DNA from: Nitrospiria bacterium
GTDB taxonomy: Bacteria; Nitrospirota; Nitrospiria; Nitrospirales; UBA8639
Direction of reading: 5' to 3'
Assembly (NCBI GenBank): GCA_030430725.1
Contig: JAUIKP010000206.1
Location: forward strand, 1-6,201
DNA: 6,201 nt
Below are positions 1 to 6,201 of this stretch, in pieces (positions within the stretch are counted from its first letter, which is position 1; every line of letters begins with the position of its first letter). The notes beneath the pieces are model-generated. The model was not told the DNA's origin and searched no databases. It saw nothing but the letters and a program-made list of their open reading frames with translations. Made by a program: the position numbers and the translations under genes.

Positions 1-2
1 CC

Positions 3-176
3 AGATTCCTAAGCGCAGAGAAATGTGCGGGCATGATTATAAAGGGAATGACCAGGCGGGAACGACTGGTGTTTACATCCTGGAGAGGCAAGTGGGGTCG
101 GTGGATGAAATTGATGAGCCCGCAGATCATTGATTGGATAGCCCGAAAGGGCATGGCCGATGCTGATCGGTCGTAA
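3..176 (+). CDS. Short-chain dehydrogenase/reductase, C-terminal end (partial)
   Basis: Reading the + strand from base 3 gives an open frame of 57 codons that enters from the left edge and stops at TAA 174-176. The start and the Rossmann core (glycine-rich NAD(P) motif, YxxxK) lie outside the window, so the enzyme's substrate cannot be inferred. The visible tail begins RFLSAEKCAGMIIKGMTRRE and continues with LVFTSWRGKWGRWMKLM, then SPQIIDWIARKGM. This is the pattern I know from the C-terminus of classical SDR proteins: an 'S/T-AEECA..I..ai..rr' helix, a short strand, then 'GK.g.wlk...P.lvd.i..r'. The gene faces the TraB/GumN-family gene with only 20 bp between stop codons. No second frame here gives a recognisable product. 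The SDR assignment rests on pattern recall of the tail alone, so it is moderately sure. Confidence 0.7.
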   Translation, partial: RFLSAEKCAGMIIKGMTRRERLVFTSWRGKWGRWMKLMSPQIIDWIARKGMADADRS

Positions 177-196
177 CGGGACTCTCCCTTGCTGTT

Positions 197-1132
197 CTAG
201 GGCCGGGCATACGACACGCGTTCAATGTGGTGGCCTTTTTCGGTCAGCAGCGCGAGTAATCCGTCTTTTCCCGCGAGGTGAGCCGCACCCACGATAATCA
301 TAACGTTTTTCTCCTCTTGTAATAACGATTCGATTTGGGGAATCCAGTTCTGATTGCGTTGGACGAGAAGTTTTTTGTAGAACAGCGGGTAGGTTTTGAA
401 TGACTCTACCAATTGTTCCAACCCGTTGAGATTTCCCTGGTGCCAATCCTTCACCATATGGAAAAAAGCTTGTTCTCGTTCCTTTGAACCGCTGGCGGTG
501 AGTGATTCCTGAAGAAGAGCATCTTGGATGTTAATCGGAAGGGTGTCGAACACATTTAATTGGTCTTGAATGGTTTCCAGCCCGCCCGTGGGTTTTCCGG
601 CATCCTTGGCCATGCGATAGAAATGATTTTCAATTCCTAATTCAGGCCGGAAATCTATTGAGGAATCCAATCGTCCGCTTAACGTAAGATAGAGCACCCA
701 GGGTTTGTATGGTTGAAAATCCTGAATGTTCCCTCCGATGGCTTGAATCTTCTGTTTGACCAGCGCGTAAGTTTTTGGTGAGAGCACCGTTTCCAGTGTT
801 TGTCCATTTCGGAAAGTGTACTGTTTTTCGTATTTGGTAAAGGAGTCGGAGGAAAACAAGATGTCTGGGTCTATCTCAAAGATGACCTTCTGCGAATTGT
901 AATAGGCGTAGGAGAAGGATCTGGTGAGAGGATAATATTCTTCGGCCAACACATGGATTGATCCCAAAATATAGACGGTATTCGTATCAGATTGGATTTT
1001 GTATATCAGGCTATTGTTGTACCCGTCTCCCACCACCTGGCCTTGGGCTGTCCCAGAGCCTATTACCAAGAGGATTAGGAGGAACAGGCAGGTCAGTCGT
1101 AGCTTCCGTTGTTGGTGGTGCGATGCAGCCAT
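197..1132 (-). CDS. TraB/GumN family protein, secreted (TIKI-like hydrolase fold)
   Basis: This is a 311-residue protein with an N-terminal export signal: basic residues around 9-12, a hydrophobic stretch at about 13-26, and a likely cleavage after the GTAQG region near residue 31. The mature protein should be periplasmic or exported. The TraB/GumN (PF01963) hallmarks are present in order: YILGSIHVL with GSIH at 57-60, an acidic strand VIFEID at 83-88, ELGIENHF at 164-171, ETIQDQLNVFDTLP at 186-199, RNQNWIPQIESLL at 259-271, and the second His motif VGAAHLAGKDGL at 281-292. In the related TIKI proteins such GxxH motifs are the metalloprotease site, but the bacterial substrate is unknown. About 300 residues is usual for the family. 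ATG 1132 is chosen because GGGAG lies 7 bases upstream and the signal peptide follows at once. It has a long leader region of its own and is probably a separate transcription unit. Confidence 0.9.
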   Translation of the reverse strand: MAASHHQQRKLRLTCLFLLILLVIGSGTAQGQVVGDGYNNSLIYKIQSDTNTVYILGSIHVLAEEYYPLTRSFSYAYYNSQKVIFEIDPDILFSSDSFTKYEKQYTFRNGQTLETVLSPKTYALVKQKIQAIGGNIQDFQPYKPWVLYLTLSGRLDSSIDFRPELGIENHFYRMAKDAGKPTGGLETIQDQLNVFDTLPINIQDALLQESLTASGSKEREQAFFHMVKDWHQGNLNGLEQLVESFKTYPLFYKKLLVQRNQNWIPQIESLLQEEKNVMIIVGAAHLAGKDGLLALLTEKGHHIERVSYARP

Positions 1133-1496
1133 TTCAAATCTCCCATGCTGAAGTTGAATTTGGTCCAGTTTTTATAATGAGACAGGTCTTTCCCATGTGG
1201 TCTGACATTTTGATTGGGGCCCCGGGCAGTTGGCCGGCTCTTACCGGGTAGTTCATCGGAGCATAGAGGGAAAAGGTAAAACGCAGGAAACTGAGTGTGA
1301 TGCAGAGATTAGTGGACGATGTGGCTACTTCTTGTCGAATTCAGCCGGGAAGGGCGTATTTCTGCTAAGTGAATTTTGCTGATAGTGATCAAGTTGTCCG
1401 GATCGTGGAATGGGTCCTGCCGGATTTTCCCGTCCCCTTTCCATGGGAAGGGGGAGTCGATAGATGTGTTTGTGAGACGAAAAAGCTGATGTGAAC
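1133..1496. other. 364-bp non-coding region with short palindromes
   Basis: I find no credible gene in this stretch; the open frames crossing it lack both recognisable protein character and good ribosome sites. It must hold the 3' end of the DUF6941-type transcript and the promoter and leader of the TraB/GumN gene, both on the - strand. A TATAAA on the - strand (1171-1176), about 40 bases upstream of the TraB/GumN start, could be a -10 box, but no matching -35 sits 16-18 bp away. Bases 1216-1247 are rich in short self-complementary words (GGGGCCCC 1216-1223, CCCGGG 1221-1226, GCCGGC). An imperfect hairpin lies at 1434-1453. I recognise no riboswitch or small RNA. Confidence 0.6.
1434..1453. 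repeat. Imperfect inverted repeat (hairpin) downstream of the DUF6941-type gene
   Basis: The + strand reads CCCCTTTC-CATG-GGAAGGGG, two 8-base arms around a 4-base loop. Seven positions pair by Watson-Crick. The odd pair would be U-G in + strand RNA and a C-A mismatch in - strand RNA. It begins about 44 bases past the DUF6941-type stop codon. No U-run follows on either strand, so it is not a standard intrinsic terminator. It may act as a 3' stem-loop or may be chance. Confidence 0.35.
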
Positions 1497-1919
1497 TCAG
1501 GACTGTGGCGACGAGGGGGCGGATTCTTGTTGAATGACCTGAAAATCCTTTTGGGTGATGAAATGACCATCGGCATACAGGCGAAACTCATACCGTCCCG
1601 GCCCTGGAAATACGAGATAGGGGATATTCACGCCGAAGTCCTGGGTCGTTAACCGGTTGGAAATGTCAATTGGCGGGAGGGAACCTTTGCCGACAATCTG
1701 GTCTTGATCAAGGTACACCAGTTGGATTTCGAATGCGTACCGGCCTTCCGCATCGGTGAGCGAAAAATAGACGCCGACCTGCGGGTGCTGGCATGGAAAT
1801 GTCTTGGCCCAGAGATGAGTAAAGGCCCCGATGATGCTCTTTTTCCCTGTCAGGCTATCGATGATAATGGTGTCACAGACTAAAAATGCGTGAATAATCG
1901 GTTTAATGAATTCCGCCAT
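1497..1919 (-). CDS. DUF6941-type protein (uncharacterised)
   Basis: This is a 140-residue soluble protein without signal peptide or membrane segment. The sequence resembles the conserved family I know as DUF6941. An N-terminal AFLVCDTIIIDSLTGKKSIIGAF (11-33) is followed by FPCQHPQVGVYFSLTDAEGRY (41-61), then LPPIDISNRL (81-90), a 'DFGVNIP.LVFPGPGRYEFRLYADG' block (94-118), and a tail ending at QQESAPSSPQS. The alternating hydrophobic strands, the DAEGRY turn and the 'PGPGRYEFRL' ending suggest a compact beta-sandwich, but its biochemical role is unknown to me. ATG 1919 follows TAAAGGAC at good Shine-Dalgarno spacing. A 78-bp gap separates it from the membrane-protein gene upstream, so it may be the last gene of that operon or have its own promoter; I see no convincing -35/-10 pair. 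Cysteines at 15 and 43 are visible. Family assignment is from memory of the pattern. Confidence 0.8.
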   Translation of the reverse strand: MAEFIKPIIHAFLVCDTIIIDSLTGKKSIIGAFTHLWAKTFPCQHPQVGVYFSLTDAEGRYAFEIQLVYLDQDQIVGKGSLPPIDISNRLTTQDFGVNIPYLVFPGPGRYEFRLYADGHFITQKDFQVIQQESAPSSPQS

Positions 1920-1997
1920 ATTTGTCCTTTAGGCCCGTCCAGATGATTTTCCAAAGACCTTTCGATTGTGATTGCGCAATGCCGAAGAAATTTCCTG

Positions 1998-2336
1998 CTA
2001 ATCAAGAAACAGTCGGGTCAGCCCCACTCCCGCCACGTATAGGGCGATCGCCAAACCATATGCCGGCCAAAAGCCTAACTTGGGGACAAATGCAATCATC
2101 GCTCCTACATAGACAAACCATGGGGGAGAAAGCCAAATCATGTGTTTGGCAAATGAAATGGTCGGAGGCGATCCGGCATTGATGAAGATGAGGATAAAGG
2201 TCACTCCACTGATGACCGGCAGAGTGCTGGCCAAGGCAGCCAGGAACCCCCTCCCATGGCTTCCCAGATACGTGGAGACACTGACTAACGTTCCTCCCAG
2301 GACAAAATACAACCCATATCTGACCCATTCCGGCAT
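1998..2336 (-). CDS. Small four-helix integral membrane protein (DUF3147/GlpM-like?)
   Basis: This is a 112-residue, very hydrophobic protein with four probable membrane helices at about 6-24, 30-53, 72-86 and 90-110 and short connecting loops. The first half (YFVLGGTLVSVSTYLGS, then GFLAALASTLPVISGVTFIL) has the two-helix pattern with a Gly-rich first helix and an 'A.LP' second helix that I associate with the DUF3147/GlpM group of small inner-membrane proteins. That link is tentative, and no catalytic motif is visible. ATG 2336 is well supported by AGGAGGG three bases upstream. The Shine-Dalgarno begins inside the TGA of the RNase Z-like gene, so its translation is probably coupled to that gene. 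It could serve as a transporter or membrane accessory to the two upstream products, but nothing in the sequence decides this. Confidence 0.8.
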   Translation of the reverse strand: MPEWVRYGLYFVLGGTLVSVSTYLGSHGRGFLAALASTLPVISGVTFILIFINAGSPPTISFAKHMIWLSPPWFVYVGAMIAFVPKLGFWPAYGLAIALYVAGVGLTRLFLD

Positions 2337-2348
2337 CGTCCCTCCTCA
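2337..2348 (-). promoter_or_regulatory. Strong Shine-Dalgarno overlapping the upstream stop codon
   Basis: On the - strand TGAGGAGGGACG directly precedes ATG 2336. AGGAGG (2346-2341) shares its first base with the TGA stop of the RNase Z-like gene (2348-2346). This places terminating ribosomes exactly on the next ribosome site, a layout typical of termination-reinitiation, and fixes the start of the small membrane protein. Confidence 0.8.
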
Positions 2349-3371
2349 TGTCATGTGTGATGGCTGTTCATGAAAGGCCTCCATGGCCTCCTGGTAAAGT
2401 TTGTCCCCCTGCCCGGTATATCTGGGGGAAAAATGAAAGACGACCAATTGTTGTACCCCGGCTTTTCGTCCTAGGATTCCTGCCTGACGGGCCGTGAGGT
2501 GGTAGCGATTGGCAGCCTTGTCCCGGTCGGCTTCTAAAAAGGGTGCCTCGCAAAATAAAGTTGTGGCCCCTTGGCATAACTGTATGATCCGCTGCTCATT
2601 GTCGGTATCATATCGGCAATCAACGACATAAGCGATTTTTTGCCCCTTGGTGATGGTGGTAAATTCGCGTTTCATCGTGCCCACATCAAATACGCGTTCT
2701 TCTTTCCGGTGTTCGATATACAATGTGGCGGAAAAAACGTGTGAATCCGGTGCGCCATCTAATATTAATTGTTTGACTTCCTTGAGCCAGGAGCCCACGG
2801 GAAGGCCTGCTTCATGCAGTCGGGCTTTCTTAATATTGATGTGAAAGGGTTCTTCCAGGGAAAAAGCCAGGGAAGGGATCCGATGGTTGAGCGCGACGGC
2901 TTTGATGCAAAGAGCCGGCTCTTGAAGAACCGGAAAGATGTGCGAATGATCGCCTGGGATTCCGGTTTCCCGTTTACAGGCGAAGGCGTCCTTCGCATGA
3001 AAATGCGCGGGTTGAATATGGGTGGGGTGATATTCTCTGGCTTCGATGGTGAGTGGATACCCATCCACCAGATTCCAGGTATAGCCACGTAGTTTACCGT
3101 GAATATTTTCAATGAGGCCCGGTGGACCATGCAATCGAAGGTGTTTCCCGCGACCCAGGGCCACACGAATGAGCCGATCAAATCCGATAAAGTGATCCAT
3201 ATGCGTATGTGAAATGAAAATATCCTGCGCCCGTAAAAGTTGGGTCGGATTCAAAGACACGTTATCTCCTAGGTCAAAGAGCAAGGCGCGCCGGCTCCAA
3301 CGAATATCGACATAGAGGCCGGGGTCCCCAAAGGGATGATTCACCAGGTGAGGGGAAAACGAGGGGGTCAT
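2346..3371 (-). CDS. RNase Z-like metallo-beta-lactamase-fold hydrolase
   Basis: This is a 341-residue cytoplasmic protein of the RNase Z/ElaC branch of the metallo-beta-lactamase fold, a branch that includes the tRNA 3'-end endonuclease. The zinc motif FISHTHMDHFIGF has H55, H57, D59 and H60. Further RNase Z signatures follow in order: LHGPPGL (80-86), ALNHRIPSLAFSLEE (160-174, H163 a likely metal ligand), YVVDCRYD (248-255, D251 in the bridging-Asp position), HLTARQAG (291-298) and FHFSPRY (312-318, H313). So the catalytic set looks complete. I do not see the GDxxGLPGL-type flexible-arm exosite that canonical RNase Z uses to grip tRNA. It may therefore cut another phosphodiester, and 'RNase Z' is a fold-level name here. 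ATG 3371 is preferred over in-frame starts further upstream because it overlaps the preceding TGA as ATGA and removes 43 residues that only mirror the CPBP-like gene. Confidence 0.85.
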   Translation of the reverse strand: MTPSFSPHLVNHPFGDPGLYVDIRWSRRALLFDLGDNVSLNPTQLLRAQDIFISHTHMDHFIGFDRLIRVALGRGKHLRLHGPPGLIENIHGKLRGYTWNLVDGYPLTIEAREYHPTHIQPAHFHAKDAFACKRETGIPGDHSHIFPVLQEPALCIKAVALNHRIPSLAFSLEEPFHINIKKARLHEAGLPVGSWLKEVKQLILDGAPDSHVFSATLYIEHRKEERVFDVGTMKREFTTITKGQKIAYVVDCRYDTDNEQRIIQLCQGATTLFCEAPFLEADRDKAANRYHLTARQAGILGRKAGVQQLVVFHFSPRYTGQGDKLYQEAMEAFHEQPSHMT

Positions 3372-4063
3372 ATCAATATTTCCCGTACGATGAGATAGAG
3401 AAGGATCACTTCTACCGCATGAGCGGCGATGACCGTATAAAGATTGTGCATTCGCATCCATAGCCATCCCCACACCAGGCCATCCCATACGGCAATCCAA
3501 TGTAATTCACGAAATGTCGACACCATAAAGGGATCAAATGAAAACGTCAGAGCTGAGAGGGATAAGGGAACAAAAGTTCGCAGGCGAATCGTAGTGGTCG
3601 AGGGGTGATCGGGTTGACGCACATGTTGAAACCATACCAGTAGTCGACCCAGGAGAAATCCGCGGAAATTCAATTCCACCCCCATAGCAATCAGGATGAT
3701 AAACCATGGCATCATAAACCAAAACGGAACCTGGGCATGAGGGGTCTGAGAGAGAAAATGGATGTCCACTCCCAATGCAGGCATGACGAATACGATGATC
3801 CCGGTATTCAGTATTCCCAGCGTGAGACCAATGACAATCCCGCGGGTAACCCCTGATTGAATAGTATTGAATCCCAGCCCGAGTTTGGGGAGCAGATTCC
3901 CATTTTTATATGCCCAGGCGCTTAAGGCGCCATAGGCCACCAGTTGTGGAGCGAACTGGACGGGAATGTGGAGTTGCCAGTTTGCGGGTAGAAGGTAAAA
4001 CCCGATAGTGGTGAATATCGGGAGGAAAGCTAATCCTGCGGCTCGTTCTTTCTGAGGTATCAC
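3368..4063 (-). CDS. CPBP/CAAX-protease-like membrane protein with degenerate motifs
   Basis: This is a 231-residue polytopic membrane protein with hydrophobic segments at about 11-27, 37-53, 73-96, 114-130, 165-180 and 208-227. The C-terminal half fits the CPBP (Abi/CAAX prenyl protease 2, PF02517) pattern: GVELNFRGFLLGRLL (128-142) matches the 'EExxxRG' motif, and WDGLVWGWLWMRMHNLYTVIAAHAVEV (193-219) matches 'GlvlGwly.rtgnLw.pilaHalxN'. Several catalytic positions differ. The first Glu is Val129, although Glu130 and Arg134 remain. The FxxxH motif in SALTFSFDPFM (170-180) lacks its His. The last motif keeps His215 but has Val219 where Asn is usual. Peptidase activity is therefore doubtful. 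The start is GTG 4063, the only initiation codon that keeps the first helix, but no clear Shine-Dalgarno precedes it. It overlaps the hydrolase gene by ATGA. Confidence 0.75.
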   Translation of the reverse strand: MIPQKERAAGLAFLPIFTTIGFYLLPANWQLHIPVQFAPQLVAYGALSAWAYKNGNLLPKLGLGFNTIQSGVTRGIVIGLTLGILNTGIIVFVMPALGVDIHFLSQTPHAQVPFWFMMPWFIILIAMGVELNFRGFLLGRLLVWFQHVRQPDHPSTTTIRLRTFVPLSLSALTFSFDPFMVSTFRELHWIAVWDGLVWGWLWMRMHNLYTVIAAHAVEVILLYLIVREILI

Positions 4064-4124
4064 AGCTTGGCAATGGTGGACGGTGGGGCCGGTTCTAGAA
4101 AAAAAGTGCTGGCATTCTTGAAAC
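4064..4124. other. 61-bp gap between exporter operon and CPBP-like cluster
   Basis: On the - strand the permease stop is followed by about 19 bases and then a run of seven T (4105-4099), preceded only by the tiny TGC-CA-GCA self-complementary word. That is too weak a stem for a confident terminator. No recognisable promoter is present. Whether the CPBP-like cluster is transcribed from the exporter operon or independently cannot be decided from the sequence. Confidence 0.4.
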
Positions 4125-5348
4125 TTATTGATAGCGCAAAGCTTCGGCGGGCTCCAGTTTCGAGGCTTTCATGGCGGGAAAGAGACCGAAACCCACTCCG
4201 ACGACGACCGCAAAGGCAAACGCAATGGCAATGGCGGTCGGCTGAACCACTGCTCCCCAGTCTCCTCCACCCGGCATGGCCCGAGCGACAATATCCCCAA
4301 TGCCATAGGCTGCGAGAATGCCCACAAAAATGCCAATGGCTCCGCCAATCACGCTAATGGTCGTGGACTCAATAAGGAATTGCAACAGAATATCCTGCCG
4401 CCTGGCCCCAATGGCTTTTCGTAGCCCAATCTCCCTGGTTCGCTCGGTGACGGTCACGAGCATGATGTTCATGATGCCAATGCCGCCGACGAGGAGGGCA
4501 ATCACCGCAATACCTCCAAGAACCAGCCGGAAGGTCAAAAGGGTTTGGTCGACCGCACTCAGAAATTCTCCCTGATTCCGGATATGAATGTCGTCTACCC
4601 CTTCGTGACGTTGAACCAGAAATTGATGCAGTGCCTGGGAGATTTCATCCATGCGCTGCCGGTCAGGTACATGAATGATCATTGATCGGATTTTGTCGGA
4701 TCCCTGGAAAAACCGCAGGCCCGTGCTGATAGGAATGATCACCATTTCGTCGTAATCGTGCCCGTAAATCTCCCCCTTGGGCTCCATAATACCCTTTACC
4801 GTAAATCGTTGATCGCCGATTTTTACGCCCTCTCCGATGGCGGATTGGGATCCGAACAACACTTCGGCAATGGTATGCCCCAATACCACGGAACGGTTCC
4901 ATTCTTTGATGTCGATGGATGAGACAAATTGTCCGGATTCGGGGCGAAAGTTTCGGATCTGGCTATATTCGGGAGAGGTGCCCGTGATTCGTCCGCTGTA
5001 GTCACGATCCCCTGCTTTTAATTGACCATCCAGCTCAAGAATGGGAGCAACAACCAGATCCGGAAAACGTGTTTGAATGGCCAGAGCGTCGTCATAACGG
5101 AGTTCCGTATTTCTGCCCGCAAAGAGCTGCCGTTCTTCAACGGTCAACCGCTTTTTCCAGACAAACAGCAAATTGGTGCCCATGCGCTCAAGCGAATTCA
5201 CCAGCCAGACTTGTCCGCCTTCCACAATGGCAATCATGGTAATGACCGCGGCGACGCCAATAATGACTCCCAACATAGTAAGCCCAGAACGCAGCGCATT
5301 CCCTGAAAGATTTTTGAGCGCGTCCAGGAAAATTGAACGTAACATCAT
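4125..5348 (-). CDS. MacB/FtsX-type ABC transporter permease
   Basis: This is a 407-residue inner-membrane permease of the type VII (MacB/LolC/FtsX) ABC class. One N-terminal helix, LTMLGVIIGVAAVITMIAI (23-41), follows the typical 'ALKNLSGNALRSGLT' amphipathic entry. A periplasmic core (MacB_PCD type) occupies about 45-270. Three more helices lie at about 272-298, 328-352 and 370-391. TERTREIGLRKAIGAR (301-316) is the hallmark cytoplasmic coupling element. The protein ends in 'P...A.KLEPAEALRYQ', as MacB-like permeases do. About 400 residues is the usual length when the ATPase is a separate gene. It starts one base after the ATPase stop (TAAGATG). Two adjacent ATG codons (5348 and 5345) are possible; GGGA spacing slightly favours 5345. 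An open frame continues upstream to 5453, but that stretch is only the overlapping end of the ATPase gene. It acts with the ATPase and adaptor in export or mechanotransmission; the substrate is unknown. Confidence 0.93.
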   Translation of the reverse strand: MMLRSIFLDALKNLSGNALRSGLTMLGVIIGVAAVITMIAIVEGGQVWLVNSLERMGTNLLFVWKKRLTVEERQLFAGRNTELRYDDALAIQTRFPDLVVAPILELDGQLKAGDRDYSGRITGTSPEYSQIRNFRPESGQFVSSIDIKEWNRSVVLGHTIAEVLFGSQSAIGEGVKIGDQRFTVKGIMEPKGEIYGHDYDEMVIIPISTGLRFFQGSDKIRSMIIHVPDRQRMDEISQALHQFLVQRHEGVDDIHIRNQGEFLSAVDQTLLTFRLVLGGIAVIALLVGGIGIMNIMLVTVTERTREIGLRKAIGARRQDILLQFLIESTTISVIGGAIGIFVGILAAYGIGDIVARAMPGGGDWGAVVQPTAIAIAFAFAVVVGVGFGLFPAMKASKLEPAEALRYQ

Positions 5349-5349
5349 C

Positions 5350-6051
5350 TTATCCCGGTACGGGTAGGGATTGATGCATGTACTCATCAGCCACGACTCT
5401 GCCATCAGCCAGAGTGACGCGGCGTTCCGCCTGCTGTGCGATGAGCGGATCATGGGTAATCATCACGATGGTTTGTCCATGACGATGCAGTTGTTCAAAG
5501 AGCGCAAGAATGTCTTTGCCTGATTGACTATCCAGGTTACCCGTGGGTTCGTCCGCCAGGAGAAGCGCCGGACTGTTGGCGAGTGCACGCGCGATCGCCA
5601 CGCGTTGCTGTTGGCCTCCCGATAACTGATTGCTGTAATGGCGAAGGCGGTCTTGCAGGCCGACCTTGGTTAATAATGTCTGTGCAATGTCGTGTTGGAC
5701 CGTTCGTGAGGCGCCCGCATACATCAGAGGAAGTTGGACATTTTCCAAGGCGGTCTTCCGCGGAAGTAAATGGAAGGTTTGAAAGATAAACCCGATTTTT
5801 TTGTTACGGATGCCGGTTAAGCGGGAATCGGGAAGGGTGTTGACCAAATCCCCATCCAGCCAATACTCGCCATTCGTCGGGCGACTTAAACAGCCAATAA
5901 TATCCAGAAGGGTGGTTTTGCCGCTTCCAGACTGTCCGATAATGGCCACAAATTCTCCCTTATTAATCTGGAGCGTGATATTGATTAAGGCCGGGACCTC
6001 GACATGTCCCGCTTGGTAAATTTTGAAGATGTGGTTGAGGTCAATCAACAT
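5350..6051 (-). CDS. ABC transporter ATPase, MacB/LolD-like
   Basis: This is a 233-residue stand-alone nucleotide-binding protein of the MacB/LolD subfamily. It energises the adjacent permease from the cytoplasmic face. All ATPase motifs are intact: Walker A GQSGSGKT (39-46), Q-loop Q91 in [22 protein letters not shown], signature LSGGQQQR (143-150), Walker [11 protein letters not shown] with Glu168, D-loop NLDS (172-175) and switch His200 in VMITHD. 'F.LLP..TALENV.LPL.YAG' and 'DEPTGNLDS' are typical of this subfamily. ATG 6051 gives the usual N-terminus ([13 protein letters not shown]) with GGGG six bases upstream. An in-frame GTG at 6063 would add four residues and is less likely. It starts 20 bp after the adaptor stop and ends one base before the permease start, so the three genes form one operon. 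Confidence 0.95.
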   Translation of the reverse strand: MLIDLNHIFKIYQAGHVEVPALINITLQINKGEFVAIIGQSGSGKTTLLDIIGCLSRPTNGEYWLDGDLVNTLPDSRLTGIRNKKIGFIFQTFHLLPRKTALENVQLPLMYAGASRTVQHDIAQTLLTKVGLQDRLRHYSNQLSGGQQQRVAIARALANSPALLLADEPTGNLDSQSGKDILALFEQLHRHGQTIVMITHDPLIAQQAERRVTLADGRVVADEYMHQSLPVPG

Positions 6052-6071
6052 AGCCAACCCCACTTCCGGCG

Positions 6072-6201
6072 TTAACGGCGAGCCTCTTCGGTTTGAAAGG
6101 ATGGGACGACGACCTGGTCGTGTTCCTGTAGTCCTTGAGTGATGATGGCCTGCGTATCAGTCCGGAATGCGACACGGACCTTCCGGCTCTGGGGTTGTCC
6201 A
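6072..6201 (-). CDS. MacA/RND-type periplasmic adaptor, C-terminal end (partial)
   Basis: The last 42 codons and the TAA stop (6074-6072) of a gene that enters from the right edge. The visible tail includes GQPQSRKVRVAFRTDTQAII, then TQGLQEHDQVVVPSF and a charged end EEARR. This fits the final beta-rich membrane-proximal domain of HlyD/MacA-family adaptors ('R.V..G..d....I..GL..GD.VVv'). In a MacAB-type system this lipid- or helix-anchored periplasmic subunit links the permease to a TolC-like channel. The hairpin, lipoyl and signal regions are outside the window. The assignment rests on the short tail plus the adjacent ATPase and permease genes, which are the standard partners. What the system exports cannot be told. 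Confidence 0.8.
   Translation of the reverse strand, partial: GQPQSRKVRVAFRTDTQAIITQGLQEHDQVVVPSFQTEEARR

Noticed and set aside
141..152. GCCC-GAAA-GGGC tetraloop hairpin
   Set aside because: It lies inside the SDR coding frame (codons for A-R-K-G), the stem is only 4 bp, and it has no T-run; chance is sufficient.
1154..1178. TTGAAT and TATAAT on the + strand as a promoter
   Set aside because: The spacing is 13 bp, too short for a sigma-70 promoter, and no + strand gene follows.
958..1251. 97-codon open frame on the + strand
   Set aside because: Mostly antisense to the signal-peptide region of the TraB/GumN gene, with no recognisable domain.
1460..1502. CTGA-TCAG stem followed by CTTTTT just after the DUF6941-type stop (- strand)
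   Set aside because: A 4-bp A/T-containing stem with a 7-base loop is too weak to call a terminator.
1325..1591. 88-codon open frame on the - strand overlapping the end of the DUF6941-type gene
   Set aside because: Low-complexity, Pro/Arg/Ser-rich translation with no family pattern, out of frame with a well supported gene, and no good ribosome site.
2002..2349. 115-codon - strand frame overlapping the small membrane protein
   Set aside because: Frame-shifted shadow; the 112-residue frame has a strong Shine-Dalgarno and a coherent four-helix protein.
4099..4113. Run of seven T on the - strand as an intrinsic terminator after the permease
   Set aside because: The preceding self-complementary word has only three pairs, so there is no credible stem.

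Overview
The window is an ordinary-looking bacterial chromosomal stretch of medium G+C (judged by eye, not counted). One gene end lies on the + strand at the left edge. Everything else runs on the - strand, so it is transcribed from the right edge towards the left. A periplasmic adaptor plus MacB-type exporter and a secreted TraB/GumN-type protein point to a diderm (Gram-negative-type) bacterium. The gene assortment and protein style remind me of Nitrospirota (Nitrospira-like), but that is an impression from memory and not a demonstrated assignment. I see no rRNA, tRNA, CRISPR, insertion sequence or phage gene.

Right part (about 6201 to 4125, - strand): a MacAB-like export operon. It holds the C-terminal tail of an RND/MacA-type adaptor (6072-6201), a complete ABC ATPase of the MacB/LolD type (5350-6051), and a complete separate MacB/FtsX-type permease with four membrane segments (4125-5348). 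The genes are 20 bp and 1 bp apart. The adaptor would bridge the permease to an outer-membrane channel, which is not in the window.

Middle part (about 4063 to 1998, - strand): after a 61-bp gap comes a second tight cluster. It holds a CPBP/CAAX-protease-like integral membrane protein with incomplete catalytic motifs, an RNase Z-like metallo-beta-lactamase-fold hydrolase overlapping it by ATGA, and a four-helix 112-residue membrane protein whose Shine-Dalgarno sequence starts inside the hydrolase stop codon. This looks like one translationally coupled unit. I cannot state a joint function.

Left part: a DUF6941-type protein of 140 residues (1497-1919) is followed by a 364-bp non-coding stretch with several short palindromes. 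Then comes a secreted TraB/GumN-family protein (197-1132), which converges on the C-terminal end of a short-chain dehydrogenase/reductase-like protein (3-176, + strand) with only 20 bp between the two stop codons.

I found no convincing undescribed system. The items most worth a second look are the coupled CPBP-like / RNase Z-like / small membrane protein cluster, in particular the lost catalytic positions of the CPBP-like protein and the missing exosite of the RNase Z-like protein.
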